From assembly GCF_008710095.1 (NCBI RefSeq), contig NZ_VYKJ01000004.1, positions 357,785-421,784 on the forward strand: 64,000 nt of DNA, in the 5' to 3' direction. The translations under genes and the position numbers were made by a program. Each line of letters opens with the position of its first letter. The stretch's first letter is position 1. The notes beneath the pieces were generated by a model. The model worked only from the letters and a program-made list of their open reading frames with translations, was not told the DNA's origin and made no database searches. This document shows, one piece after another, positions 27,980-36,796 of this stretch. This stretch comes from Affinibrenneria salicis (GTDB lineage: Bacteria; Pseudomonadota; Gammaproteobacteria; Enterobacterales; Enterobacteriaceae).

Positions 27980-29101
27980 TTAGACCAGCGTCTTTAACGC
28001 GTCGACGGTAAAATCCTGCAGCGCTGCGTGGTTACCCGTACGGATTTTGATTGCCCAGTTTGGATCACTCAGCAATGCGCGGCCCACGGCGATCAGATCA
28101 AACTCGTTGCGTTCCAGGCGTTCAATGAGGCCGTCGAGGTTGGACGGTGTGGCGCCTTCACCGGCAAAGGCGCTCATAACGTCGCTGGACAGGCCAACGG
28201 ATCCGACGCTGATAGTCGCGGCGCCGGTCAGTTTCTTCGCCCAACCGGCAAAGTTTAATCCGCCTTCGCCGTCGATCTCGGGAAACTCCGGTTGCCAGAA
28301 TCGGCGCTGTGAACAGTGAAGTATATCCACACCGGCGTCAACTAACGGAACCAGCCAGTCTGCCATCGCTTCAGGCGTTGACGCGAGACGCGCCGCATAG
28401 TCCTGTTGCTTCCACTGGCTGACGCGCAAAATAAGCGGGAAATCAGGGCCAACCGCTTTGCGCATGGCCTTTATTACCTCGGCTGCAAAACGTGCACGCT
28501 GTTTCAGGGTTGCGCCACCGTAGCCGTCGGTGCGCAGATTGGTTCCCGACCAGAAAAACTGATCGATCAGATAGCCGTGTGCGCCGTGGATTTCCGCTAC
28601 GTCAAAGCCCAGCCGTTTGGCTTCGGCCGCCGCCTGACCGAAGGCGGCTATGGTGTCGGCGATAGCCTCATCGCTCATTGCCACACCGCGTGGCTGGCCG
28701 GGAGCAATCAGCCCTGATGGGCTTTCCACCTCGGCATCCGGCACCCAGTCCGTCAGGAAACTGGTCACTGAACCCGTGTGCCACAGCTGCGGCCCCATCT
28801 TGCCGCCGGCGGCGTGAACATCGTCGATCACGCGCTGCCAGCCGGCCAGCGCTTTTTCACCGTAAAAGAAGGGGATTTTGGCGTCATTGCGTGAGGCCGG
28901 CCGGTTTATCACCGTACCTTCAGAGAGAATAAGGCCCACATCACCTTCGGCACGGCGCTGGTAGTAAGCGGCGATTTTTTCGTCAGGAACGCCGTCGGCA
29001 GCAAAGGAGCGTGTCATCGGCGCCATAACAATGCGGTTTTTCAGCGACAGATTTTTCAGATGGAAAGGCTGAAACAGAACGTCGATATTGGGTGCGGTCA
29101 C
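27980..29101 (-). CDS. Old Yellow Enzyme-family FMN alkene/nitro-ester reductase
   Basis: 373 residues forming a TIM-barrel flavin oxidoreductase. Family blocks are NRIVMAPMTRS (N-terminal strand), AEIHGAHGYLIDQFFWSGTN (the His-Gly-Ala-His-Gly substrate region) and DLIAVGRALLSDPNW (FMN phosphate). It reduces activated C=C bonds of enones, or nitrate esters, with NAD(P)H and is often induced by electrophile stress. GTG start at 29101 after GGAGAG. No adjacent regulator; flanked by a MITE. Confidence 0.88.
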   Translation of the reverse strand: MTAPNIDVLFQPFHLKNLSLKNRIVMAPMTRSFAADGVPDEKIAAYYQRRAEGDVGLILSEGTVINRPASRNDAKIPFFYGEKALAGWQRVIDDVHAAGGKMGPQLWHTGSVTSFLTDWVPDAEVESPSGLIAPGQPRGVAMSDEAIADTIAAFGQAAAEAKRLGFDVAEIHGAHGYLIDQFFWSGTNLRTDGYGGATLKQRARFAAEVIKAMRKAVGPDFPLILRVSQWKQQDYAARLASTPEAMADWLVPLVDAGVDILHCSQRRFWQPEFPEIDGEGGLNFAGWAKKLTGAATISVGSVGLSSDVMSAFAGEGATPSNLDGLIERLERNEFDLIAVGRALLSDPNWAIKIRTGNHAALQDFTVDALKTLV

Positions 29102-29167
29102 AGGTAATCTCTCCGTTTAGGTTGGGCGTCGTTCATAGTATAATATGTATACCACACGTCAATCAGG

Positions 29168-29335
29168 TAAATAGCTTCGCATAATCGCGCTACACAGTCC
29201 TCTGTTGGTTGAGTGGCAGCGATGTCATGAATAAAATATAATTGACTGTTTTTTTATTTATTATTTTATTTATTTTGTCATTGGTCGCGCGTTGCGGCTC
29301 GTCAGAAGTGAAGCATTAATGTGAGAAACTATTTA
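29168..29335. mobile_element. MITE-like element, long form (168 bp)
   Basis: Begins TAAATAGCTTCGCATAATCG and ends AGAAACTATTTA. The interior is almost the same as the copy at 15958 (ATAAAATATAATTGACTGTT). Upstream of the OYE gene. Confidence 0.85.
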
Positions 29336-29412
29336 CCCCGGCGCTACCATGGCGTTGGGTGGATATGCATTACATGTATTACGCGCCGTATAGCGCTACG
29401 AATAACCTTCGT

Positions 29413-29514
29413 TAAATAACTTTGCATATTGATGCTCCACTTCTCATCGTGCGGAGCCGGTATTGGTGGGATGTCACCTCCTGCCAACGTAGCGCTATTA
29501 TGTGAAGCTATTTA
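29413..29514. mobile_element. MITE-like element, short form, inverted (102 bp)
   Basis: Reverse-complement orientation: starts TAAATAACTTTGCATATTGA and ends AGCGCTATTATGTGAAGCTATTTA-like (last bases GAAGCTATTTA). The middle has GGTATTGGTGGGATGTCACC like the other short copies. 77 bases after the long copy. Confidence 0.85.
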
Positions 29515-29689
29515 AAAATGGGAAGGTTTCCTTACTCTTCTCTGAGAAATAAAGTGAGAATATTATAATGCAAGGTGAAATGGCAATAATAAATATATTA
29601 ACTTTCTCATTTTTTAGCATCAATAAAGTGTGGCGATACCAACTGGTTTTAGACGTTAGCAACCAGATGGTATCGGCAATTATAATATT

Positions 29690-29998
29690 TTATGCTATAT
29701 TGCCTTCCATTACATAAAAATCTCCTTTCATTGTGGTGTAATAAGCATAAGACTTTTTCTTTTCAAAATTATCACAGTGTACAACGGTAGAATTATCGTC
29801 CTCTTGCCAGGATATCAAGAAGTAACCATCTGATAGCGGCTTCCATGTGAAAATAGTTTGCATTCTTTCTCCCTTTAAATCACCACTAAGAAACTCAATT
29901 GCGATAGTTTTCCCATCATCCAGGTAATGGTTTACTACTTCCAGACCATTGTTCATGGTAATAATGAATTTTTTTCCAACATAAGGGAACTTTTTCAC
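29690..29998 (-). CDS. MoaF-like calycin-fold small protein
   Basis: 102 residues, all beta-rich: NNGLEVVNHYLDDGKTIAIE, LSGDLKGERMQT, YFLISWQEDDNSTVVHCDNF. This SWQE-x-D-x-T-V-VH pattern is the MoaF C-terminal-type lipocalin-like domain. Members bind small ligands but have no assigned reaction. AT-rich. It is followed upstream by the cupin-like gene in the same direction (24-base gap), so the two may be co-transcribed. Confidence 0.6.
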   Translation of the reverse strand: MKKFPYVGKKFIITMNNGLEVVNHYLDDGKTIAIEFLSGDLKGERMQTIFTWKPLSDGYFLISWQEDDNSTVVHCDNFEKKKSYAYYTTMKGDFYVMEGNIA

Positions 29999-30022
29999 GA
30001 CTTTTCCTTTTAACGTTACTTT

Positions 30023-30577
30023 CTATTTAATAAAAGAACCACCAGCCATACACCTTTTGTCAGATATTGTTTTAGGGAGAGAATCTACTTGTACAACTAA
30101 AACTTTGGCAGGTTCATCTCCAGCGTTACCAGACAAATGACCTATTTTACCATCTTTAAGGATTGAAATGCTATCGTACCCAAATGATAACTCCCCCGGA
30201 CCAAATTCAACACGATGATTATCCATAGACTCTATATACCACTTTCCTTCGGCAGGGATAACCCATTGTGGCTTTGGGCTTTTATGCCAATCGCCTTTCC
30301 ATCCTGTTGGCATAATATTAAATACATATCGTGAGGTTTTCATATCATCATTAGAGACCCATTCCGGCGCGCCTGGCACGCTGAAATTCTGTAGTGATAA
30401 ACTATCAAGTTTACATAATGACTGGTGAGAAACGCCTTTTTCATCAGTCCATAGGCTCCAATATCCTATTTCACTGTTCTTAATATCTTTCTCATTTTTT
30501 ATTGAGTCAGTTCTTACCTCAGCATGTGAGTAAGATGATATTATTCCAACTATTAATAATAAAGTAATTTTTTTCAT
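30023..30577 (-). CDS. Secreted cupin-like protein
   Basis: About 184 residues from ATG 30577 (MKKITLLLIVGIISSYSHAE) with AAGGA upstream. The signal peptide is probably cleaved after SHA. The body has a beta-sandwich pattern with PQWVIPAEGKWYIESMDNHR and FGPGELSFGYDS, like single-domain cupins, though the metal-binding His set is incomplete. Probably periplasmic. First gene of a two-gene unit with the MoaF-like gene. AT-rich, so possibly acquired. Confidence 0.6.
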   Translation of the reverse strand: MKKITLLLIVGIISSYSHAEVRTDSIKNEKDIKNSEIGYWSLWTDEKGVSHQSLCKLDSLSLQNFSVPGAPEWVSNDDMKTSRYVFNIMPTGWKGDWHKSPKPQWVIPAEGKWYIESMDNHRVEFGPGELSFGYDSISILKDGKIGHLSGNAGDEPAKVLVVQVDSLPKTISDKRCMAGGSFIK

Positions 30578-30689
30578 AAAAATCCTTAGCATATATGCTC
30601 AATTAGCCTGGGATGCAGGTTTCAGCGTATGGGATGTGTCATTAATACAGGAAGTCAATGTCCCTGAGGTTTTATGCTGTCAATATTAA

Positions 30690-31060
30690 AAATTATAATT
30701 ACGCTGAATGCCTTTACTGTTATGGAGTATAGATTATTTCTGACATCTTTGTTCATCACCTTCCTGAATCTTTCTGTCGGGCTCAGATTCGGGCTGTAAG
30801 GCGGTTAATGGTAAAGGTCAATATTCATCACTATTGCCTGCTCTTTTATTAATTCCGCTCAGTGATAACTCGCCTCATTAAGGATTATATGCACCTTCTG
30901 CGTTATAGGATAACTCTCCCGGATGGCGATAAAAATACGGGTGATATTCTGACTGCTGACTCATCAACCGGCATGATAATGGCCTGCGTAGTGGGTAAAA
31001 GTTTATCCATCGGCATTTTCCTCCGTCATAGAGCCATTTTCAGCATATGCACATGAGCCT
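30690..31060 (-). mobile_element. Decayed IS630-family transposase remnant
   Basis: On the minus strand PPYSPNLSPTERFRKVMNKD matches the conserved C-terminal DDE block of IS630/Tc1-mariner transposases (usual form YSPxLNPIE). It lies downstream of a DESAVR stretch that fits the first catalytic Asp. Stop codons interrupt the frame and the catalytic blocks are too close together, showing deletion. Non-functional. Confidence 0.6.
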
Positions 31061-31065
31061 CGCTT

Positions 31066-31275
31066 TCATCCTTCCGACATTGACCCGTCAGCCAATGTTA
31101 AGTGCGCTGAAGTCGGTTTGCGCACGTCAGGCCCTGTGCTATCGATGTCTCTAAAAATAGTGACAATAGTGCCAGGTTTCGAATCTGGGGTTTTAGCCAT
31201 CTCACGGTAGCCGATGCCGTTATGCCAGAAATCGGAAACAAACTCGTTTTCCATGGCCGTAAATGTACGCTTCAT
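31066..31275 (-). mobile_element. IS30-family transposase N-terminal fragment
   Basis: 69 residues starting MKRTFTAMENEFVSDFWHNG and containing SKPGTIVTIFRD and SAHLTLADG, which follow the N-terminal HTH region of IS30 transposases. The catalytic domain is absent. A remnant only. Confidence 0.75.
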
Positions 31276-31359
31276 TCAATAATTCTCCGCTAATCCGTGT
31301 GTTAGCATGGATGTTGCGTTGAACAATTGAATCTACAGTAGTCTTTTTATAATTTAATT

Positions 31360-31602
31360 TTACATATCAATGCCTCGTGTCCGCTTCCTCATTGCTCTGA
31401 GTTCAGTGAGTTCAGTGAGTTCACTGTGTTCGGCTATCAGAGGACGTCCCGGCGATGTTTTCCCCCGAAGCGCCATACACAACGACTTAGCCCGGCGGTT
31501 GATGGCCGACAGGCTGACGTTCATCGCCTTAGCCGCTTCGCGATGGGGGTCATTCTGATCGAGGAGCCGTTTTGCCGCTTCGGCTTCAAATTCAGCAGAC
31601 AA
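31360..31602 (-). mobile_element. IS3-family OrfA remnant
   Basis: 80 residues with EFEAEAAKRLLDQNDPHREA and AAKAMNVSLSAINRRAK, the HTH of IS3-group OrfA proteins. The ELTELRAMRKR tail corresponds to the leucine-zipper region but is cut short. It may come from the same IS3 family as the ends at 25653 and 63802. 31603-31796 holds no intact gene. Confidence 0.7.
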
Positions 31603-31796
31603 GGCTTTGCTATGGGGTCACCTGTAAGGTGTTGAGGCGAGCATAATGCCTCAACTCAGGCGGCCAAATTCGGCGCGCCACTATATATCGAAGCCACTGG
31701 CAAACGGTTCTATGGCGACGGCAAGGTGCACTATACGCCGCCGGAAACGTCGCCAAAACTTTGACGAGGTTACATCAAACGACAGCGGCCTATGCT

Positions 31797-32390
31797 TTAT
31801 CCATTCTTCAATACAGTCATCGACGTCTCAACAATGCCGAGCAGCGTCTCGCGCCCGGCGCCATCCTGCGCCTGGAGCGAAATGCCCTGGATAATCGCGG
31901 CAAAGTAAGTGGCGAGACGGTCTGTGTCGGTATCGGTTGGCAGTTCGCCGTCGGCGATCGCGCGTTCCAGTCGCTGGCGGATCAGGCGTAAGGTACTGCG
32001 CCGCAGTTCACGCATGTGATCGCGCAGGGACGCGTTCTGTGCCTGGCAGTTGACTAACCCCAGACTGACCAAACAGCCTCCCGAAGAGGGGCTGGACAGC
32101 GCAGTGTCCAGGCTTGCCAGCAGCATGGCCTTGATGACATCGCGTATGTTCCCGGTTTCGGCAAGCGCCTTCATGCTGGCCGAACCGGCCGTTGAAAGAT
32201 AAAGATCGAGCGCCTCTCGGTACAGCGCTTCTTTGGAGCCGAAGGCGGCATAGAAACTGGGCGGGTTGATGCCGATTGCGGCCATTAGTTCGGAAAGCTG
32301 GGCGGCTTCATAGCCTTTGGCCCAGAAAATATCCATCGCGCGTTGCAGAGCGGTATCGCGATCGAAGCTCCGGGGACGTCCACGGGCCAT
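31797..32390 (-). CDS. TetR-family regulator divergent from SnoaL-like gene
   Basis: About 197 residues from ATG 32390 (MARGRPRSFDRDTAL) after AAAGGAAA; the longer frame to 32483 would run over the divergent promoter. The HTH region LSELMAAIGINPPSFYAAFG followed by SKEALYREAL is typical. The AefR/YcdC-like C-terminal domain contains SGGCLVSLGLVNC. It is divergent from 32487 with ATTACAT boxes between, suggesting local control. Confidence 0.85.
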   Translation of the reverse strand: MARGRPRSFDRDTALQRAMDIFWAKGYEAAQLSELMAAIGINPPSFYAAFGSKEALYREALDLYLSTAGSASMKALAETGNIRDVIKAMLLASLDTALSSPSSGGCLVSLGLVNCQAQNASLRDHMRELRRSTLRLIRQRLERAIADGELPTDTDTDRLATYFAAIIQGISLQAQDGAGRETLLGIVETSMTVLKNG

Positions 32391-32414
32391 ACGGTTTCCT
32401 TTTTTTGTAAAACT

Positions 32415-32473
32415 GATTACATAATTATTGACGAGGTTTGCGCACATGCTAATAATGTAATCTCTATTACATA
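32415..32473. promoter_or_regulatory. Candidate TetR operator region (ATTACAT boxes)
   Basis: GATTACATAATT at 32415-32426 and AATAATGTAATC at 32451-32462 form an inverted repeat with one mismatch. A third ATTACATAA occurs at 32467. They lie between the divergent TetR and SnoaL-like genes. Assignment to the regulator is inference. Confidence 0.5.
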
Positions 32474-32486
32474 AATGGAGCAAGCG

Positions 32487-33350
32487 ATGTCTGATATTTC
32501 CGAAAGCCGTATCGAAACCGTACGCCGCTACTTTCGCGAGGTGGATGCGAAGTCCTCCGCGCTGCTGGATTTATTCACGGATGATGTCGAGTTCTTTTTC
32601 CCCAAGTTTGGCGTGATGCGAGGCAAGTCTGCGCTTGCCCGTTTTTCGGCGCGCATCGCCAGAGATGCGGCGAAACTGACCCATGATATTGATGGGTTGG
32701 TCTTCACTGTTGATGGCGATCGCATCGCCGTGGAGGGCCGTGAGTGGGGGGTAACTGCGGACGGGCGGGCGTGGCCCGATGGCGAAATTTCGCAAGGGCG
32801 GTTCGCCAATGTTTTCGAGTTTGACGGACCGCTGATCAAGAGAACGTTCATTTATGTCGATCCCGACTTCACCAGCGAGGACCGCCGGCGTGTGGCGTTG
32901 TATCACGACGGGGCTTCCTTCGCGACGCCACGCGAGATTGTTTCACTTTACTTCGAACGATGGGCGGCGCTGTGGGATACGCCGGACGATCCGCAGGCGC
33001 TGGAAGGGATCCTCGAACTGTTTGCTGAAGACGTGGACTGGGACATCCCGGGTGACCTGGAGGCGGTGCCGTGGATCGGCCCGCGCCATGATCGCCAGGC
33101 GGTGGGCGCTTTCCACACGGAACTTGCCGCGCAGATCGCGCCGGAACGATTCGAGGTGCGGCGAATCCTTGCCGATGACGATGAAGCGGTGGCGGTCGGT
33201 GAACTCGCCTCCCGGGTCAAGGCCACCGGCCGGCTTATCACGTCCTCCTTTGCTTTCGTACTGACGGTTCGTGACGGCAAGATCGTCCGCTATCGCCTGC
33301 TGGAGGACAGCCATGCCGTAGCTGCCGCGGCGTCGGGACCGAGAGTCTAA
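32487..33350 (+). CDS. Tandem SnoaL-like/NTF2-fold protein
   Basis: About 287 residues from ATG 32487, 7 bases after GGAG (an ATG at 32475 lies inside the RBS region). Two NTF2-like halves are visible: ETVRRYFREVDAKSSALLDLF with DDVEFFFPKFG, and EIVSLYFERWAAL with EDVDWDIPG. Each has the hydrophobic cone and acidic pocket of polyketide-cyclase/ketosteroid-isomerase-like proteins. A small-molecule-modifying role is likely but undefined. Divergent TetR suggests inducibility. Confidence 0.78.
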   Translation: MSDISESRIETVRRYFREVDAKSSALLDLFTDDVEFFFPKFGVMRGKSALARFSARIARDAAKLTHDIDGLVFTVDGDRIAVEGREWGVTADGRAWPDGEISQGRFANVFEFDGPLIKRTFIYVDPDFTSEDRRRVALYHDGASFATPREIVSLYFERWAALWDTPDDPQALEGILELFAEDVDWDIPGDLEAVPWIGPRHDRQAVGAFHTELAAQIAPERFEVRRILADDDEAVAVGELASRVKATGRLITSSFAFVLTVRDGKIVRYRLLEDSHAVAAAASGPRV

Positions 33351-33718
33351 ACGGACTCATCTGGGCAAGTCAGGTGTCAGCGCGCTGGTCATCGACATGT
33401 CCAGATCGTGACACCACGACGCGCTCGCAGCCTTTTCGCTGGAGCAGGACTTCACGCGTCTGGCAGACCGGGGGAAACATACGCAACCTGGTTGCAGGGA
33501 AGCTTGAAGATCTGACGGCCATGCCGGGGCGATCGCGGACTTCGTCGCGGGATTTCAGGTAAAGTGATGTAACCGGCTGCAAGCGACCAGGCGCCTGAGG
33601 CCATGCGGAAAACTTTAGCTTTGCCTAAATGCACAGTAGCGGATATGGCTCAATGAGAGCCGTAAGGCAATGGTCGGTTTAGACGATCTTATCCAGAGTA
33701 AGTATTGTCGTCTGTTTC

Positions 33719-33821
33719 TAAATAACTTATCGCACATTGATGCGCCATTTCTCATCGTGCGCGGACGGTACTGGCGGGATGTTATATCCTGCACTGTAGC
33801 GCTATTATGCGAAGCTATTTA
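33719..33821. mobile_element. MITE-like element, short form, inverted (103 bp)
   Basis: Starts TAAATAACTTATCGCACATT and ends TGCGAAGCTATTTA. Same orientation as the copy at 29413. 33351-33718 before it shows no recognisable gene. Confidence 0.85.
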
Positions 33822-34135
33822 GTCAGGAGCCAATGAAGAAACCGTTCCAGCGTGTTGGTTCTGTATTAAACGTTCACGTTGGCCGGGATTTTGAGCTGAT
33901 CGTCCAGAGATTCCTTGCGCAGCAGGATTTGGATTTCCATCTCCGCCACTCCGTCGAGGTAGGGTTGGCTCAACAAGAAAGCTGCACGCTTTTGGTCCGG
34001 GCTGCGCTGAACAACCGGTCATTGTTGGGTGCGGGTGTCATCGTTGGACAACCGGATACAACATCCCAGGCGCCGGGCTTACGGTGTGGAATGAGGCCAT
34101 ATACGCCTTTCATGTCTCGCCTCCCGGCTACATAT

Positions 34136-34368
34136 ATCCGCAAGGTCATTTACACCACAAATGCTATCGAATCGGTGCATCGCCAGTTCAGCAAGCTGAT
34201 CAAAACAAAGGTGCTTTCCCGAATGAAAACAGTCTCCTGAAGCTGCTTTATCTGGGGCTGATGAATGCACAGGAGAAATGGACAATGCCGATCCAGAGCG
34301 GGAATGTGACATTGTCCCGGTTAGTCAGTTATTTTGAAGGGCGACTGAATACTGTGATGACGCTGTAG
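34136..34368 (+). mobile_element. IS256-family transposase C-terminal remnant, frameshifted
   Basis: IRKVIYTTNAIESVHRQFSK in one frame continues as GAFPNENSLLKLLYLGLMNA and YFEGRLNTVMTL in the next, exactly the order of the IS256 (mutator) C-terminus. A single frameshift near 34205 separates them. The rest of the transposase is missing. Confidence 0.85.
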
Positions 34369-34390
34369 TCTGTTTAACGTGACACAGAAT

Positions 34391-34519
34391 TATGAACGCT
34401 CTCGTGCCGGCAGCCGCCTCCCTCTGTGCAATGGCCTCCAGGGGGAGCCAGAGCGTCGGGCTACCGCGTTGTTTAAGGCCATTTTCATCCGCCGGCCAGT
34501 TGGTGACGCTTTCCGGCGT
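34391..34519 (-). mobile_element. IS5-family transposase N-terminal fragment
   Basis: The minus-strand residues VTNWPADENGLKQRGSPTLW are the N-terminal signature of IS903-like IS5-family transposases. The downstream catalytic region is absent. It lies between the IS256 remnant and sgbE. Confidence 0.6.
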
Positions 34520-34588
34520 TATGTTTATGCGGCATGAGTCTGTATTCTGCACAACTTAGCCAGCCGTGCGCCAACGTCCCGCCGGGCG

Positions 34589-35287
34589 TCAGTTTTGCCC
34601 GTAATAGGCATTCGCGCCGTGTTTACGCAGATAGTGTTTATCGAGCAGTTCAGACTGCATATCCGGCAGCTGCGGGGCCAGCTGGCGCGAGAACAGCCCC
34701 ATATAGGCGCACTCCTCAAGGACCACGGCGTTATGTACGGCATCGGCGGCGTCTTTACCCCAGGCAAACGGGCCGTGCGAATGAACTAATACCGCCGGGA
34801 TTTGCGCCGGATCCAGACCGCGCTCTTCAAAGGTGTTAATAATCACTTCGCCGGTCTGATACTCATACTCACCGTTAATTTCCTCAACGGTCATCAGCCG
34901 GGTACAGGGGATCGCGCCATAGAAATAGTCGGCGTGGGTGGTGCCCCAGGCGGGGAGATCGAGCCCGGCCTGGGACCAGATCGTCGCATGGCGGGAATGG
35001 GTATGCACGATCCCGCCGATCTGCGGATAGCGACGATAGAGCGCCAGATGGGTCGCCGTATCGGACGACGGTTTTTTGTTGCCTTCAATGACCTTACCGC
35101 TGGCTACCTCTACCACCACCATATCGTCGGCGGTCATCACCTCATATTCGACGCCGGAAGGCTTAATGACCATCAGGCGGCGTGTTTCATCGACCGCGCT
35201 GACGTTGCCCCAGGTAAACGTCACCAGTTGATGTGCCGGGAGCGCCAGGTTTGCGGTCAGCACCTCGGCTTTCAGTTGCTCTAACAT
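34589..35287 (-). CDS. sgbE: L-ribulose-5-phosphate 4-epimerase, SgbE/UlaF type
   Basis: 232 residues, very like E. coli SgbE. Class II aldolase fold with [16 protein letters not shown] (zinc His pair), [13 protein letters not shown] and [13 protein letters not shown] (third His). It interconverts L-ribulose 5-phosphate and D-xylulose 5-phosphate, the last step before the pentose phosphate pathway. Last gene of the minus-strand locus; it overlaps sgbU by 7 bases. Confidence 0.95.
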   Translation of the reverse strand: MLEQLKAEVLTANLALPAHQLVTFTWGNVSAVDETRRLMVIKPSGVEYEVMTADDMVVVEVASGKVIEGNKKPSSDTATHLALYRRYPQIGGIVHTHSRHATIWSQAGLDLPAWGTTHADYFYGAIPCTRLMTVEEINGEYEYQTGEVIINTFEERGLDPAQIPAVLVHSHGPFAWGKDAADAVHNAVVLEECAYMGLFSRQLAPQLPDMQSELLDKHYLRKHGANAYYGQN

Positions 35288-36141
35288 GTGAAACCTCCTT
35301 CCTGCATCCGTGATTCAATCCAGCGTCGCGCCAGGATAATTTCCAGCACCGGTTCGCTGGCTTTCTCCGTCCACATCTCAATCAGAAATGAACCGCGATA
35401 GTTCAGCTTATGCAGCGTCTTAAAAATGCCGACAAAATCGACGCATCCTTCGCCGAACGGCACGTCGCGGAACTGACCGGGGCTATCGTCGGTCACCGGC
35501 AGCGTGTCTTTCAGGTGGATAGCGGCGATACGATCGATGCCCAGCTTCAGTTCGGCGGTCACGTCGTTCCCCCAGGCGCTGAGGTTGCCGACGTCCGGAT
35601 AGACGGTGAACCACGGTGACGAAAGCATCTCGTCCCACTTTTTCCATTTGCTGATGGAGTTCATAAAGGCGGTGTCCATGATCTCCACCGCCAGCATCAC
35701 CTGGGCGGCAGCCGCTTGTTCTACCGCCCAGGCCAGCCCTTCGGCAAAACGCTGTCGGGTGCCTTCGTCATGCTCTTCGTAATAGACATCGTAACCTGCC
35801 AGCTGGATGGTGCGGATCCCCAGATCGCGCGCCAGGCGGATGGCTTTGGTCATGATCTCACGTGCCCGCTCGCGTACCGCCTCGTCGCGGCTGCCAAAAG
35901 GGAAACGGCGATGGGCGGAGAGGCACATTGACGGGATGGCGACGCCGCTTTCCAGCATCACGGCGACCAGTGAGGCGCGCTGGGCCGACGTCCACTCCAG
36001 GCGTGAAAGACGTTCATCTGTCTCGTCCACCGACATCTCGACAAAATCAAAACCGCAGCTTTTTGCCAGCACCAGCCGCTCCGGCCAGCTGAGATCCTTC
36101 GCCAGCGCTTTTTCATAAATACCTAATGGATGATTACGCAT
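35281..36141 (-). CDS. sgbU: L-ribulose/L-xylulose-5-phosphate 3-epimerase, SgbU type
   Basis: About 286 residues from ATG 36141 ([13 protein letters not shown]), the start used by E. coli SgbU; the upstream frame adds residues from within sgbH. TIM-barrel epimerase with [32 protein letters not shown], and [21 protein letters not shown], matching the metal-binding Glu/Asp/His/Glu set. It converts L-xylulose 5-phosphate to L-ribulose 5-phosphate. Overlaps sgbH and sgbE, so translation is probably coupled. Confidence 0.95.
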   Translation of the reverse strand: MRNHPLGIYEKALAKDLSWPERLVLAKSCGFDFVEMSVDETDERLSRLEWTSAQRASLVAVMLESGVAIPSMCLSAHRRFPFGSRDEAVRERAREIMTKAIRLARDLGIRTIQLAGYDVYYEEHDEGTRQRFAEGLAWAVEQAAAAQVMLAVEIMDTAFMNSISKWKKWDEMLSSPWFTVYPDVGNLSAWGNDVTAELKLGIDRIAAIHLKDTLPVTDDSPGQFRDVPFGEGCVDFVGIFKTLHKLNYRGSFLIEMWTEKASEPVLEIILARRWIESRMQEGGFTC

Positions 36142-36796
36142 GCTGTTTTCCCCAGATGGCGTCAATTTGTGCGTGGAATTCGGCGGCGACCTGTACCGGA
36201 TGGGCGGCCCCTGCCAGTGCGCGTCCGGCGATAAACGCTTTCACGTTGATATCTTTGAACAGCGGCAGATCGGCCGGGGTAATGCCGCCGGTAATCGATA
36301 GCTCAAGGCCGATGTCGGACAGCGCTTTCATGCGCGCCAGATCCGCTTCGCCCCACTGCTGCCCGCTGGCCTGCGCGTCGCGTCCGCGATGGTAAATCGC
36401 CTGACGAATGCCGGTGCGATACCAGTCCCGGGCATCATCCAGCGTCCAGTTGCCGAACAGCTCCATCTGAATTTCACCGCCGCAGGCCTGCGCAACGGCG
36501 TGACCTTTCTCGACCGTGGCGAGCGGCGCGGCGCAGATAATGGTCATCCAGTTGGCTCCAGCGCCAAAGGCCTGTTGCGCCAGCGTTTCACCGGCATCGG
36601 CCACCTTCCAGTCGGCGACGATGATTTTATCCGGGCACTGGGCGCGCAGGGCTTTCACCGCGCTCAGGCCTTCGATTAAACAGAGGATGGTGCCAGCCTC
36701 AACGATATCGACGTGGTCCTGTAGCAGGGCAACATCACGCTGCGCCATCTGAAGATGGGTGTGGTCGAGCGCCAGTTGCAGTAGGGGACGGCTCAT
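36134..36796 (-). CDS. sgbH: 3-keto-L-gulonate-6-phosphate decarboxylase
   Basis: 220 residues of the OMP-decarboxylase suprafamily. [23 protein letters not shown] (with E of the metal site) and [11 protein letters not shown] (KxxD-type catalytic block) are visible, plus [12 protein letters not shown] near the C-terminus. It yields L-xylulose 5-phosphate and CO2. Overlaps lyxK by 4 bases (ATGA) and sgbU by 8. Confidence 0.95.
   Translation of the reverse strand: MSRPLLQLALDHTHLQMAQRDVALLQDHVDIVEAGTILCLIEGLSAVKALRAQCPDKIIVADWKVADAGETLAQQAFGAGANWMTIICAAPLATVEKGHAVAQACGGEIQMELFGNWTLDDARDWYRTGIRQAIYHRGRDAQASGQQWGEADLARMKALSDIGLELSITGGITPADLPLFKDINVKAFIAGRALAGAAHPVQVAAEFHAQIDAIWGKQHA

Noticed and set aside
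31646..31763. Plus-strand stretch with AKFGAPLYIEATGKRFYGDG
   Set aside because: Looks protein-like but only about 40 codons, without a start; could be the tail of a lost gene, family not recognised.
33833..34130. First part of a plus-strand frame before the IS256 remnant
   Set aside because: Begins right after a MITE and shows no homology by eye; only the part from 34136 is recognisable transposase.
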